Positions 12,501-22,960 of a DNA stretch of 64,000 nt are shown here, piece by piece. This stretch comes from Micropterus salmoides (Eukaryota > Chordata > Actinopteri > Centrarchiformes > Centrarchidae): positions 19,511,492-19,575,491 of the forward strand of contig NW_024044681.1 of assembly GCF_014851395.1 (NCBI RefSeq), read 5' to 3'. Numbering within the stretch: the stretch's first letter is position 1; each line of letters starts with the position of its first letter. Position numbers and translations under genes: made by a program. The notes beneath the pieces are model-generated. The model was given only the letters and a program-made list of their open reading frames with translations, ran no database searches and was not told where the DNA came from.

Positions 12501-15500
12501 TGCTTTCATGTTTTGATTGCTTTTAGATGACATCGCAGATTGGTTATGACTATCCTCTCTCGGGGAATGCACAGCGTGTGGGCTGAGCTGCACAGTAACG
12601 CCTACAGTATACAGTATTTATCTGTACATTTACAAGGATCTTACCTAACCAGAAGGCCATAGGTGTAACTTCAACTCCTTCAGTCAAGGACACGCTAAGG
12701 GCTCCACTTCAGTGACCATGTCCTGACCCCAGTTCCACAGTCCATCACTTTCTCCTCCACCCACTGGTTAATTCTCCTCTCCAGTCATGTAATTTGCTGC
12801 TCACCACATCCTCTTGATCTCCAGCCATTGATTTTCGCTACCTTTCCCACTGGCGAGCAGCACGCACTGGCTCTGCCTGCTGCTCGGCGCCAGGTGCCAC
12901 AGGTCGACCTCCGCTGTGAGTAAGTCAGCTCTTTGTCCACCGCCTCGTTTTCCTCAGGACCAGTTGGACTTGCAGTTGCCATGCGGCATTGCTGTGTCTG
13001 GCGCTGACAGCTGTGCATCTGTTTCCCTGTGGGGGCTGTCTGTGGCCTGCAGACATGCATGAAATTGCTGATTGCTGCTGTACGCGCGTGCCGCCTGCTC
13101 TGGTGTGAATGCAAAGGGAACATCTTAGAAATCATCCAAGTGACTGTCTTCGTTATTCACCACCTTCTGGCACGCTGCAGCCTCACAGCAGCGGCGAACC
13201 TCTGCACCAAAAATAAAATGAGAGCCCCTCCTTTCCTCCTGTCTCTCTTTCTCCACTTTCTCTCTCACACACTCACCAGGTCTCTCTCTCTCTTCCATTA
13301 TTATCCCTTCAATTAATTTACCTTTCCTCATATTGTACTTTATTTCCTCATGCCTCCTCATATGTAATATGTCCTTTCCCCATCTATTTCATCTTACTCT
13401 CTCTCACCCACTCAATAATATAGCCTATATCTCTCTCGCTCAATGTTTTCCTCCTCTCTTTCATTCATCATTCTCTTTTCCCAATCCATTTGTGGGTTGT
13501 GTATTCTCTACAACCCCCCCCCCCCCCCCCCCCACACACACACACAGACACACACTCAATATCTAATTTTCTCTCTTCCGCCCCCCTTTTCCATTATTCC
13601 TCCTCTCATTCATTCACCTGTCTACCTGTCTGTCTCCTTGCCCCTCTTATTTCGCTGCTTATTTTTCTCCTCCTATATTACATCTCCTACCCCCCTCTCA
13701 CTCTCCCTGCCTATCTAACAACAGTATTCAGTGTAACATGTAAATATCATGTCACGTGGGGTTCAGGGCTACAGGTGCCCTATGGGAAGGAGCTGCCTCC
13801 CCTATCGCACCCCAACACCCTTTCCGACCCCCTCCCTACATAGACACACAAACACACAACACGTTCACACACAACCACATCCATCTCCGCCCCTCTTCTT
13901 CTTCTTCTTCGCGGCGGGCAGGGCTGCAGCAGATTTATGAACGGCACGGCTGCATCATGATCCCTTTCCAACTGAAGCAGCCCCCCGCTGTTTCATTGAC
14001 AAACATACCGGCTGCTGCATTTCTGTCACGGACAACGTCGAGGAGCGGAGCATCACCCGGGGAGCGGTGCAGAGCAGCAGCAGAAGAAGCAGCAGCAGAA
14101 GAAGCAGCAGCAGCAGCTGCAGTGAGCATCATCAACAACCCCTGGTGTCGTTTGCACCAGCGTATAAGCTGTTGATTCGCCACTTAGACCCGGACCGGAT
14201 CCCCACGCATACGGATACCCTTATCTTCCTCCACGCTCTCTCGGGACGGCCAGAAGAATCACCTGAGGGGGAGCCAGACAGCTTTGGTCACTCAGACCCC
14301 TTGGGGGACGTGAGGCGGCATCGTTTAGGCTTCCTCACTGGCAGATTACTTTATTTTGTATAACGACTTCAATGAAGCGCCGGGACGCACCGATGGAGGA
14401 TTCTGGACGCTATTTGAAACCACGGATATCTCTGAGACTGCAGCAGCCGGTCTGTGATGCGAACTGAGCCGTGGGTGGTGTAGACCCCCTCCCCGCACCC
14501 TACACACCCCCAACCGCCTTATTCGCGACCCCCCCCCCCCCGTAACCGGGACGCACAGCCTTGTTTCACTCCACCGGGGGAACATGTCCCGGGCAGCGGC
14601 TATCGCCAGCTCCCTGATCCGCCAGAAGCGGCAGGCAAGGGAGCGGGAGAAGGCGAACGCTTGCCGCGGCAGCGGCAGCCCAAGCAACAGCAAAGGCGCA
14701 AACGAGAAGCCGAGCAAGCTGAACGTTTTCTCGCGTGTCAAATTGTTTGGATCGAGGAAGAAACGAAAGAGAAGGCGACCACCAGGTCAGAGAGTGGGGG
14801 AGAGAAAAGTCGGAAAGCCACCACTACCTCAACCATCTTCACCGTCAACACCAGCATCATTACCATCATCACCCCCTACCAACACCATTTTCTCTCATCA
14901 CTAAGGCTGCTCATTCATCTCTTCATCATTCATCACCCTCTGAATAGTCTCCTCCTGGCAGTGGCTCAGGAATAGTCCTGTTTGGCTACATGACACCACA
15001 AAAATCTCACGTAAATGACTTCGTATTGTCCTGTAGCAAAGTGTTGGAGCAGCATTGGTCTTTGATAGCAGATGGAGATATCAGAAAACTGCTCCTACCA
15101 TCATGTTACATCTGTGCGCCACAATGGTACAGGGGGTCAGGGATCGATAATGGGCCCTCATAGCCCAGTGATTGGAAATAGAAATAGCTTCTCCTCTGAT
15201 GCTTCCGGCTTTTTGGAGACTCCTGGATTTGATAGATGTGATCACATGATAGTAGTAAGGAATGAATCCACTTAATGTGTCTCCTTTCCTCCTCTCAGAG
15301 CCCCAGTTAAAGGGCATTGTGACCAGGCTTTCCAGTCGCCAGGGCTTCCAGCTGCAGATGCAGCCTGATGGCACCATTGATGGAACCAAGGATGAAGACA
15401 GCACCTATGGTAAGTCTAAATCTGGTCTTTGGGCATACAAATTTTGCCATATCCACTGATTTTATTCATTTGCCTTCTATTCAAAAAATAAACTTTGCAA

Positions 15501-18500
15501 GTAATCTGTATTTTTGTTATGGATTCATCTGCCAAAAACTTTCTCAAGTCATCGTTAATTTTATTAATAAATTTTATTAATTGTTTTGGCTACAAAATGT
15601 CAGAAAACAGTGAAAAATGTCTATCAAAAAGTCCCAGAGGTTAAGGCGACGTTTTCAAATTGCTTGTGTTAGTCCAAAACAATATTCCGATAGATATTCA
15701 ATTTACTATCATATATGAAAAGGAAAAGCATCAAATTATTGCAATGAGAATGTTTGGGTGTTGAGTATTTTTGCTTGGGAAAATGACTGACGCAATGAAT
15801 CTATTATCATTTTGGAAGATTCATTTTCTGTTGATCAACTAATCAAGTAGTCAACTCATCACCATTTCTGCTCTAAAGTCAGCTTTAGAGAAGCTAAGTT
15901 ACCACAAATGGAAAGACAAATGTGCTCCAACACTGCTAACAATTATAAATACGGTCTCAAACATGCATGTAAACTGCTTTACTTGGGATAAAGAAAATAA
16001 ATTGTAAATGAGTGAAAAAACAGAAAATCTTTACAAAAGAAAGACAACATTTGAGCAACAGCACAGGTTGAATCATAGTTTTAATACCTCAATCTGGGAT
16101 CGTTAGAGGTTATAAAGATTAACACATACAGCATTACTGCACAGTAGAGACTGATAATATTCAATATAACTTCAAGGTACAAAAAACATTGCAACATATT
16201 TATGGTTCATTATCTAGCAAGGCCTGATTTTGATAAATTCCCATATATCCACTTTGGCATTTTTTATCCAAAACCAGTTAAAATCCAATTTAAAGATAAA
16301 TGTCACCCTGAGGAAATCGGTTTGACAGTCACTTAACAACATGTCAAGTGTTCATTTAATTAGTAAACTAGCACCTGCTTTTCTTCCAAATGTCAGAAGG
16401 CAATCTGCCTATGTTAAATGTTTCCCAGTTAAAGAAATCGATTAAATGTCCACAGGATGCACAGTGCAATGTTGAAATCTGTGAAAAATTGAAAGATACC
16501 AGGACAAGCTGATCCAATGAACAAAATTTCCCTCGCTCGCTCGATTTCATTCTCTCTCTTACACACACACGGGCTACAATGTGTGATTGATATAGCTAAT
16601 TCACTCTGTTGTCGTAGCTCAGACGGCATTCGCTCTCCTTCTTGTGCGCAGTTGGTGTTACCAGCATCACGCATTAATCTCTGCCACTCCTCAGGCCACC
16701 AACTGTTGTGTATACAAAAGAGAAAGATGTGGTTACAATAAAGGAAGCAAATTCTTTAATTAGATGATTACATGGTGTATGCATCATGTATACGCCTACC
16801 CACATGAAATCATTCAACCGTGACTGGATTTGAATGGATAATCCATGTAATCCACATCTCACAATACAACCACAGTCATTATAAAGAACATGGTTGGCTA
16901 AATGAGTGTAATTAAACAAGGGCCTGACTCATCAAACTGTCTGGAATAATTATGTCTCTCATATCACCTTTTACCATAGAAACATATAAAAAAATTTTTT
17001 GCTTGTGCCTACAGAATGCAAAACACCGGGAAAACAACAATAACGAAAAAAATTATAGATACTACTATCAATGTTGTCATGTAATTTTTCCATACACCAA
17101 AAACTATAGCTTTAAATCTACTGTAGACCCTTTATCTGTCTTTGCTTATTATTCAACAACATTTTTGATTACACAAAATGTCAAACTGTCTCATATTTCA
17201 GCTTCTAAAATGACTTATGTCAGTGTAAATGTCATATATTTGGGTTTTGGAATGTTGCTCAAACTAAACAAACCATTTGAACGCGAGTGTGGGAAATTAT
17301 GATGAGCGTTTTTCACTACCTTCTGACATTTTATAGACTAAATGTTTAAAAGATTAAATAGTTGACAGATTAGTTGGTTGTGTAATCCTTGGTTTCAGCC
17401 CTAGTAGGAATGTTTCAATTTATGACACAGTGTTAGAAATAGCTATAAACTCTATAGAGACTGTGTGGCTGTTTTGTCTAAACTAGTCCTTACACTTCCA
17501 AATAAATAGCAATCCTTGCTTTGCTATGTGCCTTTTCATAATTCTTATCCTTTTCATCCCATGTTTAATATCAGGAGTTAAATCATTAGTGTTATTCAGT
17601 AGCCTTTTCGCCTGAGTGACCTTGTAAAATAGCTTCTCTGTGGCAAAAGGGAGGTGTCATCCTACCAGATGCTACATTGATGAGGATGTTTTTTTCTGTT
17701 TCCCTCTGTGATCACTGTGTGAGTGCTCTTTTTGTTTGCTATGTCTGCCTGTGTGTTTATTGTGTGTGTGTGCATGTGTGTGTGGGTTTCTGTGTGCTTC
17801 CATAGCTGTGTTCAACCTGATCCCAGTGGGGCTTCGTGTGGTGGCCATCCAGGGCGTCCAGACCAAACTCTATTTGGCCATGAACAACGAAGGCTTTCTC
17901 TACACTTCTGTAGGTCACCACACACTTACAGACACCCACACCACCACCACCACCAGTAGCATCTCATTGTGATTCTGATCATCATCATCATGATCATTAC
18001 GGGCCATTAGAGATTAAAACTCTCTTCTTTGGGTCAGATTGAGTAATGAAGCAGCAGCTCTCAGTGTGACCAGTGTCATTATCATCCTATCATCACATCA
18101 ATACTTTAACTACAGTGGTGTCTTGTGAGTCAGCTTCCATAATCCTGTGTCTGAGCCTCTCTTATCTATCTGCTGATATTGTGGCTTCTCAGGATTGATT
18201 TCAGGTCATCCATCAGCCTCCTTTTGTTTATCTCCCTTCAGCCATTCTTTGATAGGAAGATTACTCTGTGTCTATTTACACATGGCTCCTGAAATGCGTT
18301 GTTATGCCTTTCCCAGCTAGATTTACACGTACATTCCCACTGTGCATACATTTCCTCAGACAGGTCAGAAGGCAGTGTTGGCTGCAGTGCAGTGCATTAA
18401 GTGCATCACTTTAGCTCCTTAGCTGTGATGGTGGGTAGTGTAGCTGCAATAACAACAAGGAATCAACAAAAATAACACGCACTTCCAGCAATCTAGACAA

Positions 18501-21270
18501 GGCTGTGAGAGCAAAAGATGAAAAGGAACAAAGAGGAAATAAAAAAATGACTCACACCTCAGTGTAATAACAGCCATGCTGCTACGCCTGAACAGGCACG
18601 TATGCCACCACAATATCTTGCCCATCATGTCCAGTCCTGGATGCTTTTGGGTTGTCTTGGCTTCAGTCATAACATTGATATCACCTGTTCCATCTTCTCA
18701 CCTGATATTAAATGCAGAACACACAAAATATTTATAGATACGTACATACATGCACACAACTTAATCACAATTCATACAAGATTAATGGATGACAGAGAGA
18801 AAGAGCGTTCTGTATCTTTCTGTTTCTCCTGGCAACCTGGGCACCATCTTTCTCTCAGTGGGCTGGTTGGTATTCAAGGGAGTAGCTGGTTGCTATGGAG
18901 ATGCAGGAAAAAGGAAATGCAAATGTCAGCTGTCCTAAGTTGGTGCAGTTTGTTCTCGGAGACCACAGCCTGGCTGAGATGATGACTCAAGTAGCGGACC
19001 AACTGATGGATGAATAGACTGATGGCAATATGGAGTAATGATTGAACACTTTTTAATGGAGTTGCCATTTCATACTCATAACTTCTGTGACCCTGCTCTT
19101 TCTCTGCGGCTAACACTCCACACACACACACACACACACACCTCTCCATGTGTCCTCAATCACCTCCTTGTGTTCTTTCTTTTATGAGTTCTTCTAATAT
19201 CTGTCACACTTTCCCATCAGGAACATTTTACCCCGGAGTGTAAGTTCAAGGAGTCGGTGTTTGAGAACTACTATGTCACCTACTCCTCCATGCTGTACCG
19301 GCAGCAGGCCTCAGGTCGGGCCTGGTACCTGGGACTCAACAAGGAGGGTGGAATCATGAAGGGGAACCACGTCAAGAAGAACAAGGCAGCCGCACACTTC
19401 ATACCCAAACCGCTCAAAGGTAAGACTAGTGAACTGCACTGAACTGCTTAGTAGTGCTCTGTTAACAGGCAGAAACAGACAAATGTTAAACTGAAGTAGA
19501 CTTTTATTCTGGGAAAGTATACACATTACTACTTAAAGGTTTTTGGTTATTTCACTTCATTTGGATGTCTGAAAAGCTTCTTTATGTTCACTTTAAATCT
19601 AAGTTTGTAACATCACACCTAGTTTGGAAGCCAGTCATGGCACAGTATGCAACTTACAGAAGTGTGATGGAAACTTGAAACTTTCAGGACACATGCAGAG
19701 ACTTTTCAGTGAAGGTGGAGACATCTTGTGTTTTAACATTTAAACTTCTAAAATAAAACATATCCATAGATTTTGGATTTTTCTGTAAGAAGGTGTAATT
19801 TTTAGTAATATTGTGAGTAGTTTATTTAACTTTTCTTGTTGAAAAAACATATCAGAGAAATTTTACTTCAAAACATAGGAAATAGGAAGATGATTGAGAA
19901 AATAGGTTTTCTGACCCTTCAAAACATGTCTGGATGGGATCTTAAAACATTCATGATTAAATAAGCAACAAATGAAGTTAATGATAGCAAAAACATCCTT
20001 AATTATAACTTAATAAGATAATAATAATAAGATAATTAACATTTAAAAACGAAATATCGTCATTAGGTCTTTGTGGTTAGGCTTTAATCAGATTTGATTG
20101 ACAGTAGTGTCTCCCTGGTAACATAAGCAAACAGACCCAGAACTCATCATCAGTCATCAGACTTTGACTCTGACTGGTACATCACTTTTTTCCAACAGAG
20201 TCCCCCCAACTTCAAATCAGACAGACCAACTAAGCAAAAGATCAAGAACTGTTCATTTAAGAACGCTGAAAGCAATGCCGGTCGCTGAAAGTAAGCTATC
20301 TGAGAAAACTAAGACGATCAACTGAACAGAATCTCAGAAAACTAATGGAAAATGTCCAGCTGTGTGGACTAACTTACAGCCGATCACCCCTGCACTCTGT
20401 TTCCTGAACATATCTTTAATAGATTAATGCAAAAAGAAAAGGGCATTATTTTATTTTACCCAAGGGAGACATGGCTTAGATGGCACACATATAGAGTTAC
20501 AGACAGAGATGAAAGCACATCTTAGCGACATGGAAGAAAGTAAGAAAGTACACATTAATATTGAAAGAAATACTGTAAAATTATTGTGGAAATAGAACAA
20601 TGAAGACAAGAAGAGAGATCCAAGAAGATTGGCTATAATCTGTCAATATGTATATATTTACAATGGATCACATGACTACTTGTATGTGAAAAGCAGGTGT
20701 TCTCAGAAAAAAAAGGCTCTTAAAACCCAGTGTACACTACCTGCTCAGCACCAAAACAGCGAGCAGAGAAAGTTAGCAACTAGCTGGTGAACACAGGGGA
20801 GCATTTAGCAGATAAAGAGCCAGATATTTCCCTCAGAAATTAGTGGAGAGCAAAACAAAGCTACAAGGAGATTGGCTATTGGACCTACATTCATCAGTTA
20901 GACACAAACCTGACTCCAAATGAATGCTAATGTTGCTCTGTATCTGCTTTGTGTGTAAATAGGCAACTGTTTTGTAACTGGCTTGCAACTTAAATGGTGA
21001 TTTATATCAGAGGCACATTGCCGTTTGTTTCTGTGGCCTCCAGTGCTTTTCTGAAAAAATAATTTGTTTATGTAATGCCAATAACATCATCAGACTAGAA
21101 ATCCTCACTATTGCTTACTTATATAGATACCTGACCAATATGAGTGCACGTGTTTTGTTGAGAGATGTCTGTTCACTGTATTTTTGTGTTGTCTTTGCAA
21201 AGCTGCAGAACGGACAGAGTCCAAAACAAATTTCCCTTTGGGGACAATGAAATATATCTTATCTAATTAT

Positions 21271-21329
<59 letters not shown>

Positions 21330-21714
21330 CTTAAAACTCAGCTTAGCATTGCAGGAATTCTTTTGAAACGGTAGTCCGAGCTTCTTCTAAAACCAGAATT
21401 AATTAGACTGTTTACATAAAGCAAAGCTCTCAGATATCTACGTGTAGGGGAACTAAATGTACCTAACTGCCTGAACAAGACGTGCATACTAAACCAGAGT
21501 GAGTCATTTAGATCAACAACTTGATTAATAATTTAATTCTTGTCTTGTGTGTGTGTTTGTGTGTGTGTGCGCAGTGGCCATGTATAGGGAGCCCTCCCTC
21601 CATGACCTGACAGAACTCTCACGGTCAGGCAGCGGTACGCCAACCAAGAGTCGCAGCGCTTCGGCCCTTCTAAATGGCGGAGGGAAGTCGCCCAGCAACA
21701 ATGACTTATCCTAG
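509..21714 (+). CDS. fgf13: fgf13: fibroblast growth factor homologous factor (spliced gene, three alternative first exons)
   Basis: Intracellular, non-secreted FGF homologous factor. In this family the beta-trefoil core binds the C-terminal tail of voltage-gated sodium channels and tunes their inactivation; mammalian FGF13 also binds microtubules. Common coding exons are 15299-15409, 17806-17909, 19221-19419 and 21575-21714. Alternative first exons are 509-557 (1V), 10831-10861 (1U-like) and 14584-14785 (1A). All junctions are GT-AG and the frame is open throughout. The 1A form is 251 residues (human 245), the 1V form 200, the 1U-like form 194. Assignment to FGF13 rather than FGF11/12/14 rests on the 1A segments REKANAC and KLNVFSRVKLFGS, core segment GVQTKLYLAMN and tail REPSLHDLTELSRSGSGTPTKS. 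There is no signal peptide, as expected. Which teleost duplicate (a or b) it is cannot be told from this window. Downstream neighbour afap1l1 is convergent. Confidence 0.96.
3540..3770. repeat. Percomorph interspersed repeat (TTAGCATGCTAACA type)
   Basis: Contains the tract ATTAGCAAATGTTAGCATGCTAACA and its preceding degenerate sequence. It resembles 52325-52630 and part of 51395-51510 in this window. Such sequences are abundant in percomorph introns; family name not assigned and edges approximate. Confidence 0.5.
4251..4525 (+). repeat. SINE-like teleost interspersed repeat (GGGCGGCACGGTGG type)
   Basis: Begins GGGCGGCACGGTGGTGCGGTG and carries the familiar teleost segments TGTGTGGAGTTTGCATGTTC and GATGGACTGGCGACCTGTCC. 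A short 3' piece of the same family occurs in reverse orientation at 42042-42146. Family name not assigned with certainty; it is not a host gene although an open frame runs through it. Confidence 0.75.
4530..5585 (+). mobile_element. Non-LTR retrotransposon remnant (reverse transcriptase C-terminal part)
   Basis: Frame fragments encode the reverse transcriptase catalytic motif YADD (within QMYADDTVVYASG, about 4555-4595) and later the typical C-terminal motif AKLWNSLPDHLK (about 5265-5305). Stops and frameshifts break the frame, so it is dead. It abuts the SINE-like repeat at 4251-4525, giving a misleading 175-residue open frame across both. The clade is L2/Rex-like by general appearance; exact family not determined. 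Confidence 0.75.
5990..6215 (+). mobile_element. LINE 3'-terminal fragment
   Basis: Carries a tail typical of teleost LINE 3' ends: CCTGAGTCAAATTCCTCGTA followed by AAGCTGATTTTGATTCTGAT. No protein domain remains. Left edge uncertain. Confidence 0.5.
9955..10235. repeat. Palindromic-type interspersed repeat (CGATTAA...TTAATCG family), copy 1
   Basis: Starts with GAGTCGATTAACTGATTAGTC and ends with AGTGATTAATCAGTTAGC, an imperfect inverted pair around a core that includes AAAAATGCCAAACATTC. Related diverged copies lie at about 15540-15880 and 17255-17402. Likely a non-autonomous element common in percomorphs. Confidence 0.5.
10489..10530. repeat. Alternating purine-pyrimidine CG/CA tract
   Basis: A run of CGCGCG followed by CACACA, about 40 bp, with potential for Z-DNA. 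It lies about 300 bp upstream of the candidate 1U-like first exon of fgf13. Confidence 0.8.
10540..10830 (+). promoter_or_regulatory. Candidate promoter/5' UTR for the 1U-like fgf13 first exon
   Basis: More GC-rich than the surrounding AT-rich intron. It includes a 13-codon upstream ORF (10796-10834) whose TGA stop overlaps the main ATG at 10831 as ATGA, an arrangement suited to leaky scanning or reinitiation. Function is inferred from position and composition only. Confidence 0.4.
10831..10861 (+). CDS. fgf13: fgf13 candidate alternative first exon, 1U/1B-like
   Basis: ATG at 10831 opens ten codons, MSFPIRRSTS, plus one G, then a donor GTAGGA at 10862. Phase 1 matches exons 1V and 1A and would give MSFPIRRSTS-EPQLKG. 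Mammalian FGF13-1U is MALLRKSYS-EPQLKG, so length, basic pair and Ser-x-Ser ending are similar, though identity is low. No transcript evidence is available; a chance ATG plus donor is the alternative. Confidence 0.6.
10862..14000 (+). other. fgf13 intron between 1U-like and 1A first exons
   Basis: Non-coding as far as I can see. From about 13210 to 13720 it is strongly pyrimidine-rich (CTCT and CCTCC runs) with a 20-base poly-C run at 13514-13533 followed by CACACA. The open frames there are low-complexity artefacts. Confidence 0.6.
14068..14122 (+). repeat. CAG/GAAG trinucleotide-rich tract in the 1A 5' UTR region
   Basis: Interrupted CAG-repeat tract of the form (GCA)n with GAAGAA interruptions, ending CAGCAGCAGCAGCTGCAG. 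It lies about 460 bp upstream of the 1A start codon, in what is probably the 1A leader or promoter. Confidence 0.75.
14584..14785 (+). CDS. fgf13: fgf13 alternative first exon 1A (1S)
   Basis: ATG at 14584; 67 codons plus one G, donor GTCAGA at 14786. Residues 4-20 (AAAIASSLIRQKRQARE) are the A-type FHF N-terminus that in mammals acts as a long-term inactivation particle on sodium channels. Residues 45-57 keep KLNVFSRVKLFGS, and residues 58-65 (RKKRKRRR) form a basic cluster like the nuclear localisation signal of this isoform. The start has two extra residues (Ser-Arg) relative to mammalian MAAAIASS. GC-rich leader upstream (about 14180-14583) includes a poly-C run near 14530. Confidence 0.96.
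15299..15409 (+). CDS. fgf13: fgf13 exon 2 (common)
   Basis: Acceptor CCTCTCAG, donor GTAAGT; 111 nt, the length I recall for this exon across FHF genes. Encodes EPQLKGIVTRLSSRQGF and the DGTIDGTKDEDSTY strand region at the start of the beta-trefoil. Its first two bases complete the Glu codon of all three first exons. Confidence 0.97.
15410..17805 (+). other. fgf13 intron 2
   Basis: Contains diverged copies of the palindromic-type repeat (about 15540-15880, and its end near 17255-17402). The last 50 bp before exon 3 are (TG)n-rich. Nothing else recognised. Confidence 0.6.
17806..17909 (+). CDS. fgf13: fgf13 exon 3 (common)
   Basis: Acceptor CTTCCATAG, donor GTAGGT; 104 nt. Encodes AVFNLIPVGLRVVAIQGVQT and KLYLAMNNEGFLYTS, the centre of the FGF core. 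GVQTKLYLAMN is FGF13-type rather than FGF12 or FGF14. The upstream tract is GU-rich rather than a plain polypyrimidine run. Confidence 0.97.
17910..19220 (+). other. fgf13 intron 3
   Basis: 1.3 kb; a CA microsatellite at about 19121-19140 and short CAC/CAT repeats near 17935-17995. No exon or named repeat recognised. Confidence 0.6.
19221..19419 (+). CDS. fgf13: fgf13 exon 4 (common)
   Basis: Acceptor CCCATCAG, donor GTAAGA; 199 nt. Encodes EHFTPECKFKESVFENYYVT, the YSSMLYRQQ strand and GRAWYLGLNKEGGIMKGNHV, the most conserved part of the trefoil, ending at HFIPKPLK. This surface contacts the sodium-channel tail in known FHF complexes. Confidence 0.98.
19420..21574 (+). other. fgf13 intron 4
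   Basis: AT-rich. A LINE-like 3' tail (ACAAATTTCCCTTTGGGGAC, about 21185-21255) runs into a (TA)n tract at 21273-21328. The 3' end before exon 5 is (TG)n. No exon seen. Confidence 0.6.
21273..21328. repeat. (TA)n microsatellite
   Basis: About 56 bp of uninterrupted TA directly after a LINE-like 3' tail at about 21185-21255, suggesting it grew from that element's terminal simple repeat. Confidence 0.95.
21575..21714 (+). CDS. fgf13: fgf13 exon 5 (terminal coding)
   Basis: Acceptor GTGCGCAG preceded by (TG)n; coding to TAG at 21712-21714. Encodes VAMYREPSLHDLTELSRSGS and GTPTKSRSASALLNGGGKSP, ending SNNDLS. The REPSLHDL...GTPTKSRS tail is characteristic of FGF13, which in mammals ends NEST. 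Confidence 0.96.
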
Positions 21715-22014
21715 CCCCCAACCCTTCACACCTCACATACATACAAACACAAACACACACACACACACACAGATCTCAGGCCGACATGCCCACACAACAG
21801 GCTGGCGAGTGGTAGGAGGAGGCAAGGACAAAATGAAGGAGGACAGGAATGTGTTCTTCCACTTAACGGAGCCCACTGTGACTGACTGTGATGTAAATAA
21901 ATCAAGGACAATCAATCCATCTGGCTCTGCTGTTCTGGTCTGCAGAGGGACAGGATCTGTGAATCTCTTCCCTTGACTACTCTTTCTGCTATATAATAAC
22001 TAGAGAGATCAAGG

Positions 22015-22051
<37 letters not shown>

Positions 22052-22385
22052 TGGAGAGAGTCAGTCAGTCAGTCACAATGTCAGATAAACAGACTGTTAC
22101 AGAGAACCAAAGAGTCAAAGTATTAACTAACTATGTTATTGCAGTGAAGAAGGAAAGTGGCTTGGAAGTTCCAGGGTGACAAAGGAAGGAAGTCTTTATC
22201 TATTCTACCGTACGCTATGTTTACACAGAGCTCTTGGGGTTAAGTCATATTTTTAAAAATAATGAACGTATTCCTTGTACACCTTGTGTATGAGGACTGA
22301 TCATTTGTTTGCATGCAGGTGCGCCTGTGTGTGTGTGTGTGTGTGAGTGAGTGGCAAAGTATATGCTGTGCTTGAAGTAGGTGTG

Positions 22386-22427
<42 letters not shown>

Positions 22428-22754
22428 GTGTGTGTGTTTGTGGGCATGTGAGAGCGAGTGTGTGCGCACGCATGTGTCTGGGTGGGGTGGGGGGGATTTT
22501 ACCTTTTTAAGATCTGTTGTATATCAGACAAACCTCCTGAGGGCTTTAGCAGGTTAAAATAAGGTTTACTGTATATGCTTCCATGCTTACTTCTTACAAG
22601 CAATGCTGTTGTTTATCTTTCCATTTGTTGTTGTTGTCCCTTGCCGTTTGTTTGTTTGTTTGTTGTTGCATGGAAGCTTGTGGACCTCTGCTCAGTAGCA
22701 GCATGCCGAAGGTCCTTTTTTGTTTTCTGGTCTTACGTGTTCCTGACCAAAAGA

Positions 22755-22890
22755 GAACACTAGTGAGCCAATAGTGTCGTACCAGAACACTAGTGAACCA
22801 ATTTGAGGGTGTTGGAACACTACTGGACCAGCAGTATTGCACCAGAACATGAGTGGACCAATGGTGTTCGACCAGAACCAATGGGAGCAC
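22755..22890 (+). repeat. 30-bp minisatellite in the fgf13 3' UTR
   Basis: Four consecutive 30-bp monomers begin with GAAC at 22755, 22785, 22815 and 22845, and a partial fifth starts at 22875. Consensus is roughly GAACACTAGTGGACCAATAG followed by TGTTGNACCA. Spacing is exactly 30 bp, so the reverse strand stays open with a 10-residue period; I regard that frame as an artefact. Confidence 0.9.
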
Positions 22891-22941
22891 AGATCAACAT
22901 AATATTTTGGTTCCCGCTGTGGACAAACTAGAAATGCACTA

Positions 22942-22947
22942 AATAAA
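22942..22947 (+). promoter_or_regulatory. Likely fgf13 poly(A) signal
   Basis: Canonical AATAAA followed at about 25-50 bp by a T/GT-rich stretch (TGTCTTGTCTTATTTTTGTC). An earlier AATAAA at 21896 is an alternative proximal signal. Confidence 0.6.
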
Positions 22948-22960
22948 CTCTTTCTAAAGA

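Larger units (their letters stand above)
21715..22960 (+). other. fgf13 3' UTR with microsatellites
   Basis: Probable 3' UTR. It contains (CA)n at about 21750-21770, (GA)n at 22015-22046, (GT)n at 22387-22425 and the 30-bp minisatellite at 22755-22890. AATAAA occurs at 21896-21901 and 22942-22947; a T-rich stretch follows the latter. The exact end is inferred. Confidence 0.6.

Noticed and set aside
13443..13843. Overlapping open frames rich in Pro, Ser and His
   Set aside because: Low-complexity translation of CT-rich, poly-C and CA repeats with no homology or splice support.
560..14500. Mammalian-type fgf13 exon 1Y (cysteine-containing N-terminus)
   Set aside because: Searched by eye for the conserved CHEIFCC-type segment and a phase-1 donor; none found. 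It could be lost in this duplicate or too diverged to see.
22240..22473. Minus-strand open frame of Thr-His repeats
   Set aside because: Direct translation of a (GT)n microsatellite.
22594..22890. 98-residue minus-strand frame with a 10-residue period
   Set aside because: Generated by the 30-bp minisatellite in the fgf13 3' UTR; no start context, homology or splice evidence.
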